Source: Chitinophaga vietnamensis
GTDB taxonomy: Bacteria > Bacteroidota > Bacteroidia > Chitinophagales > Chitinophagaceae
DNA length: 64,000 nt
NCBI RefSeq assembly: GCF_902167635.1
Contig: NZ_CABHMS010000001.1
Coordinates: 620,001 to 684,000 of the forward strand
Direction of reading: 5' to 3'
Shown here: positions 43,465-51,894 of the stretch, one piece after another
Position numbering within the stretch: position 1 is the first letter of the stretch
How the letters are laid out: every line of letters begins with the position of its first letter
Position numbers and translations under genes: made by a program
The notes under the pieces: model-generated
The model's database searches: none
Told to the model about the DNA's origin: nothing
The model's input: the letters and a program-made list of their open reading frames with translations, nothing else

Positions 43465-43472
43465 TACTTTTG
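43465..43472 (+). promoter_or_regulatory. -7 box TACTTTTG, 4 nt before the permease start
   Basis: A perfect TAnnTTTG with exactly four bases (CAGC) before the ATG at 43477. A TTTA lies 20 bases upstream in the -33 position. Confidence 0.65.
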
Positions 43473-43476
43473 CAGC

Positions 43477-44802
43477 ATGCTCGCAAAATTTTTTCAGCTC
43501 TCCGAAAATAACACCACATTCAAAAAAGAAGTACTGGCCGGTTTAACCACCTTCTCCACCATGGCGTATATACTGGCCGTAAATCCGAGTATCCTTTCCG
43601 GTACGGGGATGGACTTCCAGGCGCTGATCACCGCTACGGCGCTGGCGGCGGCCATTGGTACGCTGGTGATGGCGCTCTATGCCAAACTGCCTATCGGCGT
43701 GGCGCCAGGCATGGGCCTCAATGCATTCTTTGCCTATACGATCGTGGCCTCGATGGGCTACAGCTGGCAGTTTGCGCTCACAGCCGTTTTTCTGGAAGGC
43801 ATCATCTTCATCCTGTTATCTCTCTTCCGTATCCGCGAAGCGATCATTAACAGTATTCCCGAAAATCTGAAACATGCGATATCCGTGGGTATCGGGCTGC
43901 TCATCGCGCTGATCGGTATGGCCAATGCGGGCATCATACAAACAGGCATGCACCATGCGGGTAACGACAAGCTCGAAGGAGTAGTATTGAAGATGGGAAA
44001 CATTACCAGCGTAGGGCCGCTGATCGCGCTGATCGGATTGATCATAAGCGCGGTGCTGATGTATCGTAAAGTAAATGCGGCCTTGCTGATCGGCATCCTG
44101 GCGGCAACGGTAGTTGGCATTCCGCTGGGGATTACACATTTCCCTGAAAACGGCCACCTGGTGGGCTTGCCGCCATCATTGGCGCCTATTGCATTTAAAC
44201 TGGAATTCAGCAAGATATTCAGCCTGGATATGGTGATGATCCTTTTCACCTTGCTGATGGTAAATCTTTTTGATACGGTTGGCACTTTGATCGGGCTTTG
44301 CAACAAGGCCGGACTGCTGGATGCCAAGGGTCGCCTGCCCCGCGCCAAACAAGCGCTGATGGCCGATGCCATCGGCACCACCGCCGCCGGATTATTAGGC
44401 ACCAGCGTAGCCACAGCTTATGTAGAAAGCGCCAGTGGCATTGCCGCCGGCGGCAAAACCGGGCTTACCGCGCTGACGGTAGCCGTGATGTTCCTGCTGT
44501 CGCTCTTCTTTGCACCGGTATTTGCGATGATCCCGCAAGCCGCTACTGCGCCGGCTTTGATCATTGTAGGCATGTTGATGATGGGGGCGGTAACGAAGAT
44601 AGACTTCAACGATGTAACGGAAGCGATACCCGCTTTCCTCGCCATCGTGATGATGCCTTACTCTTATAGCATTGCGGAAGGCATCGTGTTTGGCATGCTT
44701 TCCTATGTATTGCTGAAAGTGCTCACGGGGCAGCATCGATCTATCAGCCCGGTGATGTATGTACTGGCGGTGTTATTCGTCGTTACTTTTCTCGTGAAAT
44801 AA
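43477..44802 (+). CDS. NCS2-family purine permease (AzgA type)
   Basis: The product has 441 residues with about 12 to 14 membrane segments. It starts with LAGLTTFSTMAYILAVNPSI and has the AzgA motif GMGLNAFFAYTI. Later come LMVNLFDTVGTLIGL and ATAYVESASGIAAGGKTGLT. AzgA-like proteins take up adenine, guanine or hypoxanthine with protons, feeding salvage enzymes such as Hpt. No purine riboswitch is seen; the transcript seems to start at the ATG. Its last 30 bases overlap the 3' end of the convergent LD-carboxypeptidase gene. Confidence 0.9.
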   Translation: MLAKFFQLSENNTTFKKEVLAGLTTFSTMAYILAVNPSILSGTGMDFQALITATALAAAIGTLVMALYAKLPIGVAPGMGLNAFFAYTIVASMGYSWQFALTAVFLEGIIFILLSLFRIREAIINSIPENLKHAISVGIGLLIALIGMANAGIIQTGMHHAGNDKLEGVVLKMGNITSVGPLIALIGLIISAVLMYRKVNAALLIGILAATVVGIPLGITHFPENGHLVGLPPSLAPIAFKLEFSKIFSLDMVMILFTLLMVNLFDTVGTLIGLCNKAGLLDAKGRLPRAKQALMADAIGTTAAGLLGTSVATAYVESASGIAAGGKTGLTALTVAVMFLLSLFFAPVFAMIPQAATAPALIIVGMLMMGAVTKIDFNDVTEAIPAFLAIVMMPYSYSIAEGIVFGMLSYVLLKVLTGQHRSISPVMYVLAVLFVVTFLVK

Positions 44803-45831
44803 TTTTTCCTGTAGGGTCACTTTGTCGGCCTCCACGCTCAAAGTGTGCACCACGCCGCATTTGAGTGCATAGTTGTTGCGCTGGTGGCCTACCGGGAAAT
44901 TGAAGCATACCGGGTAGTCGAAGTCTTTCACTTTTTCATTTACGATATCATAAACGGTTCTGCCAAATTCTTCCCCAGGATCATCCGGTTTTATTTTATT
45001 GAATCCACCGATGATAAGACCGGCGAGATGATTGAGTTTGCCCGAGCGTTGCAGGGTGTTCATCATCCGGTCGAGATTATAGAGATATTCCCCTACTTCT
45101 TCGAGAAATAATATTTTCCCTTTGGTGATGATATCTGAAGGGGTGCCGCAGATGCTTTGTATCACCGACAGGTTACCGCCTGTGAGCAGGCCGCTGGCGC
45201 TGCCTTTGCGGTTCTGCGGATCTGACGGAGTGGTGTATTGCGTGCGTTTGCCAGTGAGCGCCTGGTAGATAGACATGATGGTATCCTGCACCACGGGATC
45301 CGACTGGCGGAAGTCGTCGGGAAAGCTGTTGCACATTTTGGAATGTAGCGAAGCGATGCCTGTAACGCGGCTAAGGTGGCAGTGTAGCACGGTTACGTCG
45401 CTGAAGCCGATCACCCATTTGGGCTTGTGGCGGAATTTGGAAAAGTCCAGCTGGTCGATGATGCGTGCGGTACCATAGCCGCCGCGTGCGCACATGATGG
45501 CTTTGATATGCTTGTCATCGAGCATGGCCTGTAAATCTTTGGCCCGTTCGGTATCGGTGCCGCCAAAGCTGTTATCGCGCGCTCCTACGGTCTTGCCTAT
45601 ACGAATAACGAATCCCCAGCTTTGCATAATGCGGATAGCGGGAGCGATTTCGTCGCGCTGAATATATCCCGCGGGGCAGGTGATGCCGATGATATCTCCC
45701 GGCTTGAGGTAAGGCGGAATGACGGGAGCGGGAGCGGGCGTTGTCTGCAGGTCAATGCCGGCGAGGGTTTGCAGTGCCGGCAAAGCCGCGCCGGCAGTGA
45801 GCATGGCAGACAAAAAATGTTTGCGGTTCAT
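44773..45831 (-). CDS. exported LD-carboxypeptidase (S66 family)
   Basis: The product has 352 residues. An N-terminal export signal (MNRKHFLSAMLTAGAALPAL) is followed by the S66 domain. This has CARGGYGTARIIDQL and the nucleophile motif VIGFSDVTVLHCH, whose Ser acts with a Glu and a His; the His is probably in FPVGHQRNNYAL. These serine enzymes cut the L,D-bond of murein tetrapeptides during wall recycling. An ATG nine codons upstream would spoil the signal peptide. The gene overlaps the purine permease by 30 bp, tail to tail. A 7-bp inverted repeat (45832-45848) touches the start codon. Confidence 0.88.
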   Translation of the reverse strand: MNRKHFLSAMLTAGAALPALQTLAGIDLQTTPAPAPVIPPYLKPGDIIGITCPAGYIQRDEIAPAIRIMQSWGFVIRIGKTVGARDNSFGGTDTERAKDLQAMLDDKHIKAIMCARGGYGTARIIDQLDFSKFRHKPKWVIGFSDVTVLHCHLSRVTGIASLHSKMCNSFPDDFRQSDPVVQDTIMSIYQALTGKRTQYTTPSDPQNRKGSASGLLTGGNLSVIQSICGTPSDIITKGKILFLEEVGEYLYNLDRMMNTLQRSGKLNHLAGLIIGGFNKIKPDDPGEEFGRTVYDIVNEKVKDFDYPVCFNFPVGHQRNNYALKCGVVHTLSVEADKVTLQEKLFHEKSNDE

Positions 45832-45868
45832 ATGCTTAAAATAAGCATAATTCGGCAAATGCGGTAAG

Positions 45869-46270
45869 TCATTCTGCTGTTTTCATTTCGCGGATAGACC
45901 AGTGGCCGATATATTTTCCATCTCTCAGCTGGATGATATCGATGATGCGCAAGGTTGTTTTTTTGTTGGTAGGTTGCTGACCGAGCAAGGGGCCAACGAG
46001 TATGCCGCTAAAAGTTTTGTGGGTCATCACCCGGTCATCTTCCGCGATCATATCATGTATTTCCAGGGAAAGGTTGCTGAAACTCTTCTGTAAACCTTCA
46101 GTGATAAAGGTTTTCACGGACTCGCGGTCGTTGGCGAAACCTGGCGGCGCGGTGTGGTTAATGAAATCGGCGGCCACTATTTCTTCATATGCCTGCAGGT
46201 CGCCTTTTATGAGAAATGCTTCATTGAAACGTTTTACAACAGCTTTGTTAAGTTCTGTGGTGCTTTGCAT
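45869..46270 (-). CDS. SnoaL-like (NTF2-fold) ester cyclase family protein
   Basis: The product has 133 residues. The N-terminal KRFNEAFLIKGDLQAYEEIV, ADFINHTAPPGF and the end GKYIGHWSIREM fit the SnoaL/ester-cyclase group. Members have an alpha+beta barrel and are cyclases, hydrolases or binding proteins; most are uncharacterised. It has its own -7 box and lies downstream of, and in the same direction as, the AraC regulator gene, so it may be a target of that regulator. Confidence 0.8.
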   Translation of the reverse strand: MQSTTELNKAVVKRFNEAFLIKGDLQAYEEIVAADFINHTAPPGFANDRESVKTFITEGLQKSFSNLSLEIHDMIAEDDRVMTHKTFSGILVGPLLGQQPTNKKTTLRIIDIIQLRDGKYIGHWSIREMKTAE

Positions 46271-46289
46271 GGTATTGATTTTTGTACCA

Positions 46290-46297
46290 CAAAGCTA
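46290..46297 (-). promoter_or_regulatory. -7 box TAGCTTTG for the SnoaL-like gene
   Basis: A perfect TAnnTTTG on the minus strand, 19 bases before the ATG at 46270, in the 62-bp gap after the AraC regulator gene. Confidence 0.6.
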
Positions 46298-46332
46298 CGG
46301 CTGTACATCGTTGCCATGATAACGGAAACGGC

Positions 46333-47193
46333 TCAAATAATTGCATTTTTGGTGCGGATGGCGCTGGGAGTTGTCCCATATTCCTGCCGGAAGCTGCGGA
46401 TAAAATGAGGGATGTTTTCAAAGCCGCATTCTATGGCTATTTCGGCCACTTGCTTGCTGGTGGTTTGCAAAAGCGTATGTGCATAGGCCAGCCTTTGTTC
46501 ATTGATCCAGCGGCGTGGCGGCATATGGTATTGCTGTTGAAAATCACGTTTGAAGGAGGCGAGACTGCGGCCGGAAAGCCGCGCCAGTTCCGGCAGCGTG
46601 AGCGGCTGGAAAAGATGCGTTTTCACCACCCAGGCAATATCCTCCGGTTGCGCCTGTACGATGTGTTGCAGGAAACCCTGTATGGCGGCGCGTTGCGGGC
46701 TGTCGAGCAATAAGAGAAAAAGCTCATACTGTTTTACTGGCAGCAGACTGGCGAAGTTAGCAGATGGTTGTGAAAAGTATTGTACATATTGCTCGCGGAA
46801 AGCTTCCAGCAGCGGCGTTAAAGGCAGGGTAAGATGCGTGGCTGTGTAATGCGGTACGGGCGTGGCATAGCCGAACTTGTGCAGGAAACGTTTCACCTGT
46901 TCATCTGAAAAATAAAGCAGGAGGCTCTGGAAGTCAAGCCCATCAGGCACGAAATCAGACATCACATACACGCCGCGTTTCAGCAACAGGATATTGCCTG
47001 CTGCTACTTTTACTGTATGTTTTTCAAAGTGCAATATTTTATGACCGGCAATTACAAACACGGCCATGTTTTCTTTCAGGAAAATAGTACGTTTGTGCAC
47101 GGCCTTGCGTTGCTTGAGCATGGCGTAGTGCGTGGCGCCGGCCTTGAGCGCCTGCTGGTGGTCCATATCAATCGGGAACTTCAACATCATCAT
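46333..47193 (-). CDS. AraC-family transcriptional regulator
   Basis: The product has about 286 residues. An N-terminal cupin-like sensor domain (about 20-110, NMAVFVIAGHKILHFEK and GNILLLKRGVYVMSDF) precedes two helix-turn-helix motifs. The second has QVAEIAIECGFENIPHFIRS and FRQEYGTTPSAIR. The start is one of three consecutive ATGs at 47187-47193; an ATG further upstream at 47226 is less likely because it comes close to the divergent gene. Likely targets are the SnoaL-like gene downstream or the divergent secreted-protein gene 42 bp away. Confidence 0.87.
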   Translation of the reverse strand: MMMLKFPIDMDHQQALKAGATHYAMLKQRKAVHKRTIFLKENMAVFVIAGHKILHFEKHTVKVAAGNILLLKRGVYVMSDFVPDGLDFQSLLLYFSDEQVKRFLHKFGYATPVPHYTATHLTLPLTPLLEAFREQYVQYFSQPSANFASLLPVKQYELFLLLLDSPQRAAIQGFLQHIVQAQPEDIAWVVKTHLFQPLTLPELARLSGRSLASFKRDFQQQYHMPPRRWINEQRLAYAHTLLQTTSKQVAEIAIECGFENIPHFIRSFRQEYGTTPSAIRTKNAII

Positions 47194-47235
47194 AAAATTA
47201 CTAAATTGAATAAAGGAAAACCTCATTCATTGCTT

Positions 47236-47814
47236 ATGCGTACATTTTTTCTTTTGATGATGAGCTTGTGCGCCGCTACTTTCGCGATGGCGCAACAAAA
47301 GGCCTGGCTCATTGTGCCCGGCAAATCCATCGGGCAGGTGACCATCGACGCACCGTCGGAAAGCCTGTCGGCGCTGGGCAAGCCCGATGGCGGCGATGCC
47401 GCTATGAACAAGGCCTGGCGCATCTGGTATGCGCGCAACAAAGACCAATCTGTTGACTCTTCGCATCTGCTGGCAGTATATACCGCCATGCGCACACAGG
47501 ACACCCAGTATGTGAGACAGATCAGGGTGAACTCTCCGAAATTTAAAACGGCGAAAGGAGCAGGCGTGGGCACGGCAATGTCTTTGATTAAAAAGGCATA
47601 TCCGGGTATCAAACGTACACGCATATACGAAAGAAAAAACCATTCCCTGCGCATTGAAGTATATGATGATAACAAGCGTGGTATTGCCTTTGAAACAACG
47701 AATGGCCGCACCTGTTCCATGGTAGTGGTACATGCGCCCGGCGAGCCTTTGGAGAACTATATGGACTATCATCCCGGGTTTGACAACACCCTGGAAGTGT
47801 TGCCGCAACGTTGA
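47236..47814 (+). CDS. secreted protein of unknown function
   Basis: The product has 192 residues with a signal peptide (MRTFFLLMMSLCAATFAMAQ). The mature part shows LIVPGKSIGQVTIDAPSESL, GVGTAMSLIKKAYPGI and RGIAFETTNGRTCSMVVVH. This suggests a repeated alpha/beta module, but I recognise no family. It is divergent from the AraC gene, which may control it. Its TGA stop abuts the TGA of the convergent gene in a TGATCA at 47812-47817, with no base between the two coding regions. Confidence 0.65.
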   Translation: MRTFFLLMMSLCAATFAMAQQKAWLIVPGKSIGQVTIDAPSESLSALGKPDGGDAAMNKAWRIWYARNKDQSVDSSHLLAVYTAMRTQDTQYVRQIRVNSPKFKTAKGAGVGTAMSLIKKAYPGIKRTRIYERKNHSLRIEVYDDNKRGIAFETTNGRTCSMVVVHAPGEPLENYMDYHPGFDNTLEVLPQR

Positions 47815-48414
47815 TCATTTGAAATGCACGCCGATGTTGTAAGATACGCCCACGCTGGTGATGGACTGGATATCTTTATTATTGGTACCATCGTTAAGCA
47901 GCCAGGCGCCGCGCAGGCTCAATGAGCTGCGGCCTAAAGGGAATTGCAGGCCGGCGTTCAACACCGGTCCTTTGATATGTATAGCTTCTGTACCGCTTTC
48001 TTCTTCAAGGTCGGTGTTATCTATATTCCGGGAGGCGTTATGAAAACCGTAACCGCCGCCAGCGAAGAAACCCCAGCGCTGCGAAGCCTTTCTGGTGGCT
48101 GCATTGCCGTAGTTGTAATTGATCACCAGGGGAACGTCTATTATAAAAACGCTGGACGATTCACCACTGCTGTTGCTGGTATAACTTTCATGCAAATTAG
48201 CGCCCAGGCCAAGGTGTGTGCCCACAGAAACGGCCGCGCGGGGAGATAGTACGAAGAAATTATAGCGCGGCGAATACACCAGGCCTCCGCTGAGGTAATT
48301 GCGGGCTGTGAATAAGCCCAGGCCCACACTCTGCGAAAAGCGCAGGGATTGTGCACTGGCAAGCAGCTGACAAAAAAGAAAGCAAATAATGCCCGGAACT
48401 GCGCGTTGGAACAT
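47815..48414 (-). CDS. outer membrane beta-barrel protein, unknown role
   Basis: The product has 199 residues with a signal peptide (ending LASAQ). Strand-like segments follow (GLGLFTARNYLSG, RAAVSVGTHLGLGANL, WGFFAGGGYGFHNA, LNAGLQFPLG) and the end VGVSYNIGVHFK. It resembles the small barrel families of Bacteroidota. It lies 42 bp downstream of the Lrp regulator on the same strand and may be co-transcribed with it. The stop codon abuts that of the convergent secreted-protein gene. Confidence 0.72.
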   Translation of the reverse strand: MFQRAVPGIICFLFCQLLASAQSLRFSQSVGLGLFTARNYLSGGLVYSPRYNFFVLSPRAAVSVGTHLGLGANLHESYTSNSSGESSSVFIIDVPLVINYNYGNAATRKASQRWGFFAGGGYGFHNASRNIDNTDLEEESGTEAIHIKGPVLNAGLQFPLGRSSLSLRGAWLLNDGTNNKDIQSITSVGVSYNIGVHFK

Positions 48415-48456
48415 AGGTTAGGGAGATGTCACCCCAAGATAATACAAAAAACATTA

Positions 48457-48930
48457 TTAGTATACTACCTGGTGCGTGGCCTTGATCACAGAGATCACGA
48501 AAATACTTTGCGTATGACTGAGGTTGTCCAGCTCGCCCAGTTTGTTCACATAAAATTCTCTGTATTCGTCCATATCTTTCACCTGTACTTTGATCATGAA
48601 GTCGAATTCGCCGGAAATGTTGAGGCATTCGGTAATCTCCGGGAAGGTGAGTATCTCTTGTATAAATTTTTTTCCGTATTTTTTATTGTGTTCTTTGAGG
48701 GTGATGTAACACAATACCGTAAGGCCTTTGCCTATTTTACGCGGGTCAACGATGGCTGCATACTGTTTGATTACGCCAGCTTGTTCCATTTTGCGGATGC
48801 GTTCATATACCGGCGTGGTGCTCAGGTTCAGCTGTGATGCAATATCGCGGATGGTCATTTTCGCATCCTGTTGCAACAATTTTAAAATGTTCATGTCTCT
48901 TTCGTCCAGCGCCAGTTGTATTTCCTGCAT
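48457..48930 (-). CDS. Lrp/AsnC-family transcriptional regulator
   Basis: The product has 157 residues. The N-terminal winged helix is LDERDMNILKLLQQDAKMTI followed by RDIASQLNLSTTPVYERIRK. The C-terminal RAM domain (about 70-150) has ITLKEHNKKYGKKF and GEFDFMIKVQVKDMDEY and normally binds an amino acid. It is divergent from the MFS exporter at 49074, a common arrangement for local control of amino acid or drug export. The spacer holds repeated AGATA-like words but no clear operator. Confidence 0.9.
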   Translation of the reverse strand: MQEIQLALDERDMNILKLLQQDAKMTIRDIASQLNLSTTPVYERIRKMEQAGVIKQYAAIVDPRKIGKGLTVLCYITLKEHNKKYGKKFIQEILTFPEITECLNISGEFDFMIKVQVKDMDEYREFYVNKLGELDNLSHTQSIFVISVIKATHQVVY

Positions 48931-49048
48931 ATTTTCTTTTTTATGGATCGATGATCACAATATTCGGAATAAATATCTATATAAAGATAGATAAAAAGAT
49001 AAATTTTCCAAAAAAATAGAAAATATATTATCCCTGTTCCTAAATGGA

Positions 49049-49056
49049 TAAGTTTG
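49049..49056 (+). promoter_or_regulatory. -7 box TAAGTTTG for the MFS exporter gene
   Basis: A perfect TAnnTTTG 17 bases before the ATG at 49074. It lies downstream of an in-frame ATG at 49044, so that upstream ATG cannot be in the mRNA if this is the promoter. Confidence 0.6.
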
Positions 49057-49073
49057 CAGCGAAATACAACAAC

Positions 49074-50444
49074 ATGAAGCAGCGAATTATTCTCACCGTG
49101 GCATGCCTGGCCATTTTCTTTGAAACACTGGATGTATCTGTATTGAACATGGCCATTCCGCAGATGGAGTTGTATTTCAGCGCCGGCCCCGATGGTATCC
49201 AATGGGTACAAACAGTGTATGTGCTTTGTTATGCCGGCTTTGTGTTGCTGGGAGGCCGCCTCGCCGACACCAACGGCAGGAGGCGCATTTTCGTTAGCGG
49301 CGCGCTGCTCTTTGCTGCCGCCTCACTGGCAGCAGGTTTTTCTGTGTCGTTTGCGTGGTTGCTCACCTGCAGGGCCTTTCAGGGTATTGGCGTAGCCATG
49401 GCGATTCCTGCGGCCATCGCTATTATCACTAACACTTTCCCGAACCCGGTAGAGCGTAACCGTGCACTGGGCGTCTTCGGCGCCATGGCAGGCATTGGAT
49501 TCGCTACGGGGCTTGCTACCGGCGGTATCATTAGCAAGGTACTGGGCTGGCAATGGGTGTTCTTCATCAATGTGCCTGTAATCGCGGTGGCAGTGATACT
49601 GGCCCTGCGCTATATTCCGGCAGATGAGCGCAATAAACGTACTTCGCGGAATATATGGAGCGGCGTTATGATCGCCATACTGATGCTGCTGGCCTCCTGG
49701 CTGATACATTCCATCGGCAGCATCGGCCGTAATCCGCTGCTGTTCGGCATTTTGCTTGCCGTCTCGGGTATCTTGGGTTATTACTTTGTGAAGCGGGAAA
49801 GCGTACATCCGTCGCCGTTAGTCGACTTCAAACTGTTCCGGCTGCCCGGCGTGATCACGGGCAACCTTGGCGCCTTTCTCTCCGGCAGTGTGTTTCTCTC
49901 CTATATTTTTCTGCTTACTTTGTACCTGCAACAGGAGCTGCATTTCAGTTCTGCTACCGCGGGGCTGCTATTGTTCCCGTTCAGTATACTATCCGGCCTT
50001 ACCTCGAAATACCTGCTGCCACGGCTGTTGCAGCGTTTTGGCGTGGTGAAGACCGGCATCATCGGCAATAGTTTCATGCTGTCGGGCATCCTCTTTTTCC
50101 TGCTGAGCAATTATATGGGGCATTCATTGGTGTTCCTTTTTTTCGCGGTGCTGTGCCTCAATTCTGTGGGTATTTCTATCATCTATCCCTGCGTAACGAT
50201 CCTGTCGGTACAATCAACGCCGGAAGCGCAACACGGGCTGGCGTCGGGTATCAGCGCCACTTCGGGCTCTTTCGGCAACGGGATGGGCCTTTCGGTGATT
50301 GGTGTGGTGATGCGGCTCTGCGAACAGCAACATTGGAATATTTATGGTGCGGGATTGATCACCTTAACGATATTGGCGGTGCTGGCGATTGTGCCATTGA
50401 TCTCATTTTGCTATCTGCGGCCAGAAGCCCCTGAAGCGCTTTGA
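49074..50444 (+). CDS. MFS drug/metabolite exporter, DHA2 (14-TM) type
   Basis: The product has 456 residues with about 14 membrane segments. It has FFETLDVSVLNMAIPQME in helix 1 and GGRLADTNGRRRIF after helix 2. Motif C-like GAMAGIGFATGLATGGIIS lies in helix 5. These mark EmrB/QacA-type proton-driven exporters. The start at 49074 rests on the -7 box. The divergent Lrp-like gene may regulate it. The 3' end forms part of a perfect terminator stem. Confidence 0.88.
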   Translation: MKQRIILTVACLAIFFETLDVSVLNMAIPQMELYFSAGPDGIQWVQTVYVLCYAGFVLLGGRLADTNGRRRIFVSGALLFAAASLAAGFSVSFAWLLTCRAFQGIGVAMAIPAAIAIITNTFPNPVERNRALGVFGAMAGIGFATGLATGGIISKVLGWQWVFFINVPVIAVAVILALRYIPADERNKRTSRNIWSGVMIAILMLLASWLIHSIGSIGRNPLLFGILLAVSGILGYYFVKRESVHPSPLVDFKLFRLPGVITGNLGAFLSGSVFLSYIFLLTLYLQQELHFSSATAGLLLFPFSILSGLTSKYLLPRLLQRFGVVKTGIIGNSFMLSGILFFLLSNYMGHSLVFLFFAVLCLNSVGISIIYPCVTILSVQSTPEAQHGLASGISATSGSFGNGMGLSVIGVVMRLCEQQHWNIYGAGLITLTILAVLAIVPLISFCYLRPEAPEAL

Positions 50445-50458
50445 GCGCTTCAGGGGCT
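50426..50458 (+). terminator. 15-bp hairpin overlapping the end of the MFS gene
   Basis: AGCCCCTGAAGCGCT (50426-50440) pairs perfectly with AGCGCTTCAGGGGCT (50444-50458) with a 3-base loop that includes part of the TGA stop. The last codons of the gene form the left arm. No long T-run follows on either strand. Confidence 0.7.
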
Positions 50459-50472
50459 GGTCTTCGCGAAGA

Positions 50473-51777
50473 TCATTTCATTTTAATATCTGCAGTATCT
50501 CCTTTCTGTATGATGAAGATATTTTTATTCTCGAAGTAAGAAGGCGTAGTTTCCGGCTCTTTCAAGTAAACCGGCTGGAAGTTGTAATTGGTGATCACTT
50601 TCGGCGCCTCTGCAACGGTTCCGTTGAAATAGAGACCCTTGGCGTTCAGCTGCCGGATGAAATAATAAGTAAGGTCAAATCCTTTATAGGCCATATCTGA
50701 AGGACGTGCCTTGTATGTTCTGCGGAAATAGTCATTCACATATTTGCTGAACAAATCAGATTTGTCGTTGAAGTAGGGAGAAGAGTAATATATCTGTAAG
50801 CCTTTGAATTCCGGATCTTTCAGTTTGATCACATCCCAGGTGGGCATACCAAATATCTGCAAGGGATAGGTAGCCGCGTTGGTGCTCAGTTTGCGCAGAA
50901 TGTTCTTGGCGCCGGCTTCATCGAGCGCTGTTATGATCACTACGTTAGGGCGGTCGGTGAGCAGGTATTTAGACAGTTCTTCAGGCGTAGTGGCATCGCT
51001 CCATACTACTTCACGTATCCTGGATTTTTTAGGATTGGCAGATTTTTCATATGCTGCCTTGATATCCGCTGCCATGCGGCCTTCGAAGGCGCTGTTGCGG
51101 CGCAGCAGCACAATATTTTTGGTAGCGAAAGCATCCTGCACATAATTGTGGATCGCTTCACAGTGCGTTTTCAGGGTGCTGTTGCTGATGAAGAGGAAGG
51201 GATTGTCGTTGATGCCGCCATCGTTGGGGAAGGTGGCAGACACGAAATTGATCTCCTTGCGTTTGGCAAAGTCGCTGAGCTCTTTCAGGTCGGGGTTGGT
51301 AACAGCGCCGATGATGAGGTCAGTGTTATCCAGCGCCTTGCTGCGGAGCAGGCTGCCCACGCTTTGTTTGCCCTTACTATCGTATACGGTTACATTAAGA
51401 TGATAGCCTTGTTGCTGGAGACTGTCGAGCGCCAATTGGGCGCCTTCGTAAAATTCCAATCCGGGCAATACATACCTCGGCATAGTACGGCCGGGAATAT
51501 CGTTGGAGGTAGCAAATACGGAGTCGAGGTACAATGGTGTAAAGAGGGCAACATTATAGGAAGTTTTTTTTACTTCCTTCCCGAAAGCAGGAACGTTGAA
51601 AGGTGCTCTGGCAGCTTCTTTCGGGGATTCCGGTTTTTTCTCCGGCGCAGGTTTGTTGCTGGGGGGCGGTGGTGGCGGTACACGACTGGTCGTTTTCCGG
51701 GAGGAAGAACACGCGCTGATCACGACAGAAAAAGCCAGTCCGGCTAACAGGTGTTTGATAGAAACTAATTGGCTCAT
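50473..51777 (-). CDS. lipoprotein with type 1 periplasmic-binding fold
   Basis: The product has 434 residues. A lipoprotein signal ends at VVISACSSS, followed by a Pro/Lys-rich linker (PPPPPPSNKPAPEKKPES). The ligand-binding domain resembles ABC substrate-binding proteins of the Leu/Ile/Val class (YNVALFTPLYLDS, PGLEFYEGAQLALDSLQQQG, PNVVIITALDEAGAKNILRK). No transporter genes are adjacent, so it may be a sensor, scaffold or wall-associated protein rather than an uptake component. An ATG 26 codons upstream would mask the signal. It is downstream of guaA, past an inverted repeat. Confidence 0.78.
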   Translation of the reverse strand: MSQLVSIKHLLAGLAFSVVISACSSSRKTTSRVPPPPPPSNKPAPEKKPESPKEAARAPFNVPAFGKEVKKTSYNVALFTPLYLDSVFATSNDIPGRTMPRYVLPGLEFYEGAQLALDSLQQQGYHLNVTVYDSKGKQSVGSLLRSKALDNTDLIIGAVTNPDLKELSDFAKRKEINFVSATFPNDGGINDNPFLFISNSTLKTHCEAIHNYVQDAFATKNIVLLRRNSAFEGRMAADIKAAYEKSANPKKSRIREVVWSDATTPEELSKYLLTDRPNVVIITALDEAGAKNILRKLSTNAATYPLQIFGMPTWDVIKLKDPEFKGLQIYYSSPYFNDKSDLFSKYVNDYFRRTYKARPSDMAYKGFDLTYYFIRQLNAKGLYFNGTVAEAPKVITNYNFQPVYLKEPETTPSYFENKNIFIIQKGDTADIKMK

Positions 51778-51802
51778 AATAAAGATTAGTGACTGGTAAG
51801 AT

Positions 51803-51881
51803 GTGAATGGTGAATAGTTGTTGACAAATAGTGAATGGTGATCAGCCAAAATCAAACCAAACTATTCACCATTCACTATTT
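51803..51881. repeat. inverted repeat with two alternative left arms
   Basis: The right arm 51861-51881 can pair perfectly over 16 bases either with 51803-51818 or with 51826-51841. The arms consist of GTGAATGG and GTGAATAGT-like words. It lies between the end of guaA and the binding-protein gene on the minus strand. Confidence 0.8.
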
Positions 51882-51894
51882 ATCAAAGTATCTG

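Noticed and set aside
45832-45848. 7-bp inverted repeat touching the LD-carboxypeptidase start codon
   Set aside because: Too short and AT-rich to call an operator without more evidence; mentioned only in the gene entry.
47812-47817. TGATCA formed by two abutting convergent stop codons
   Set aside because: Correct but probably chance; it has no clear functional meaning beyond zero spacing between the genes.
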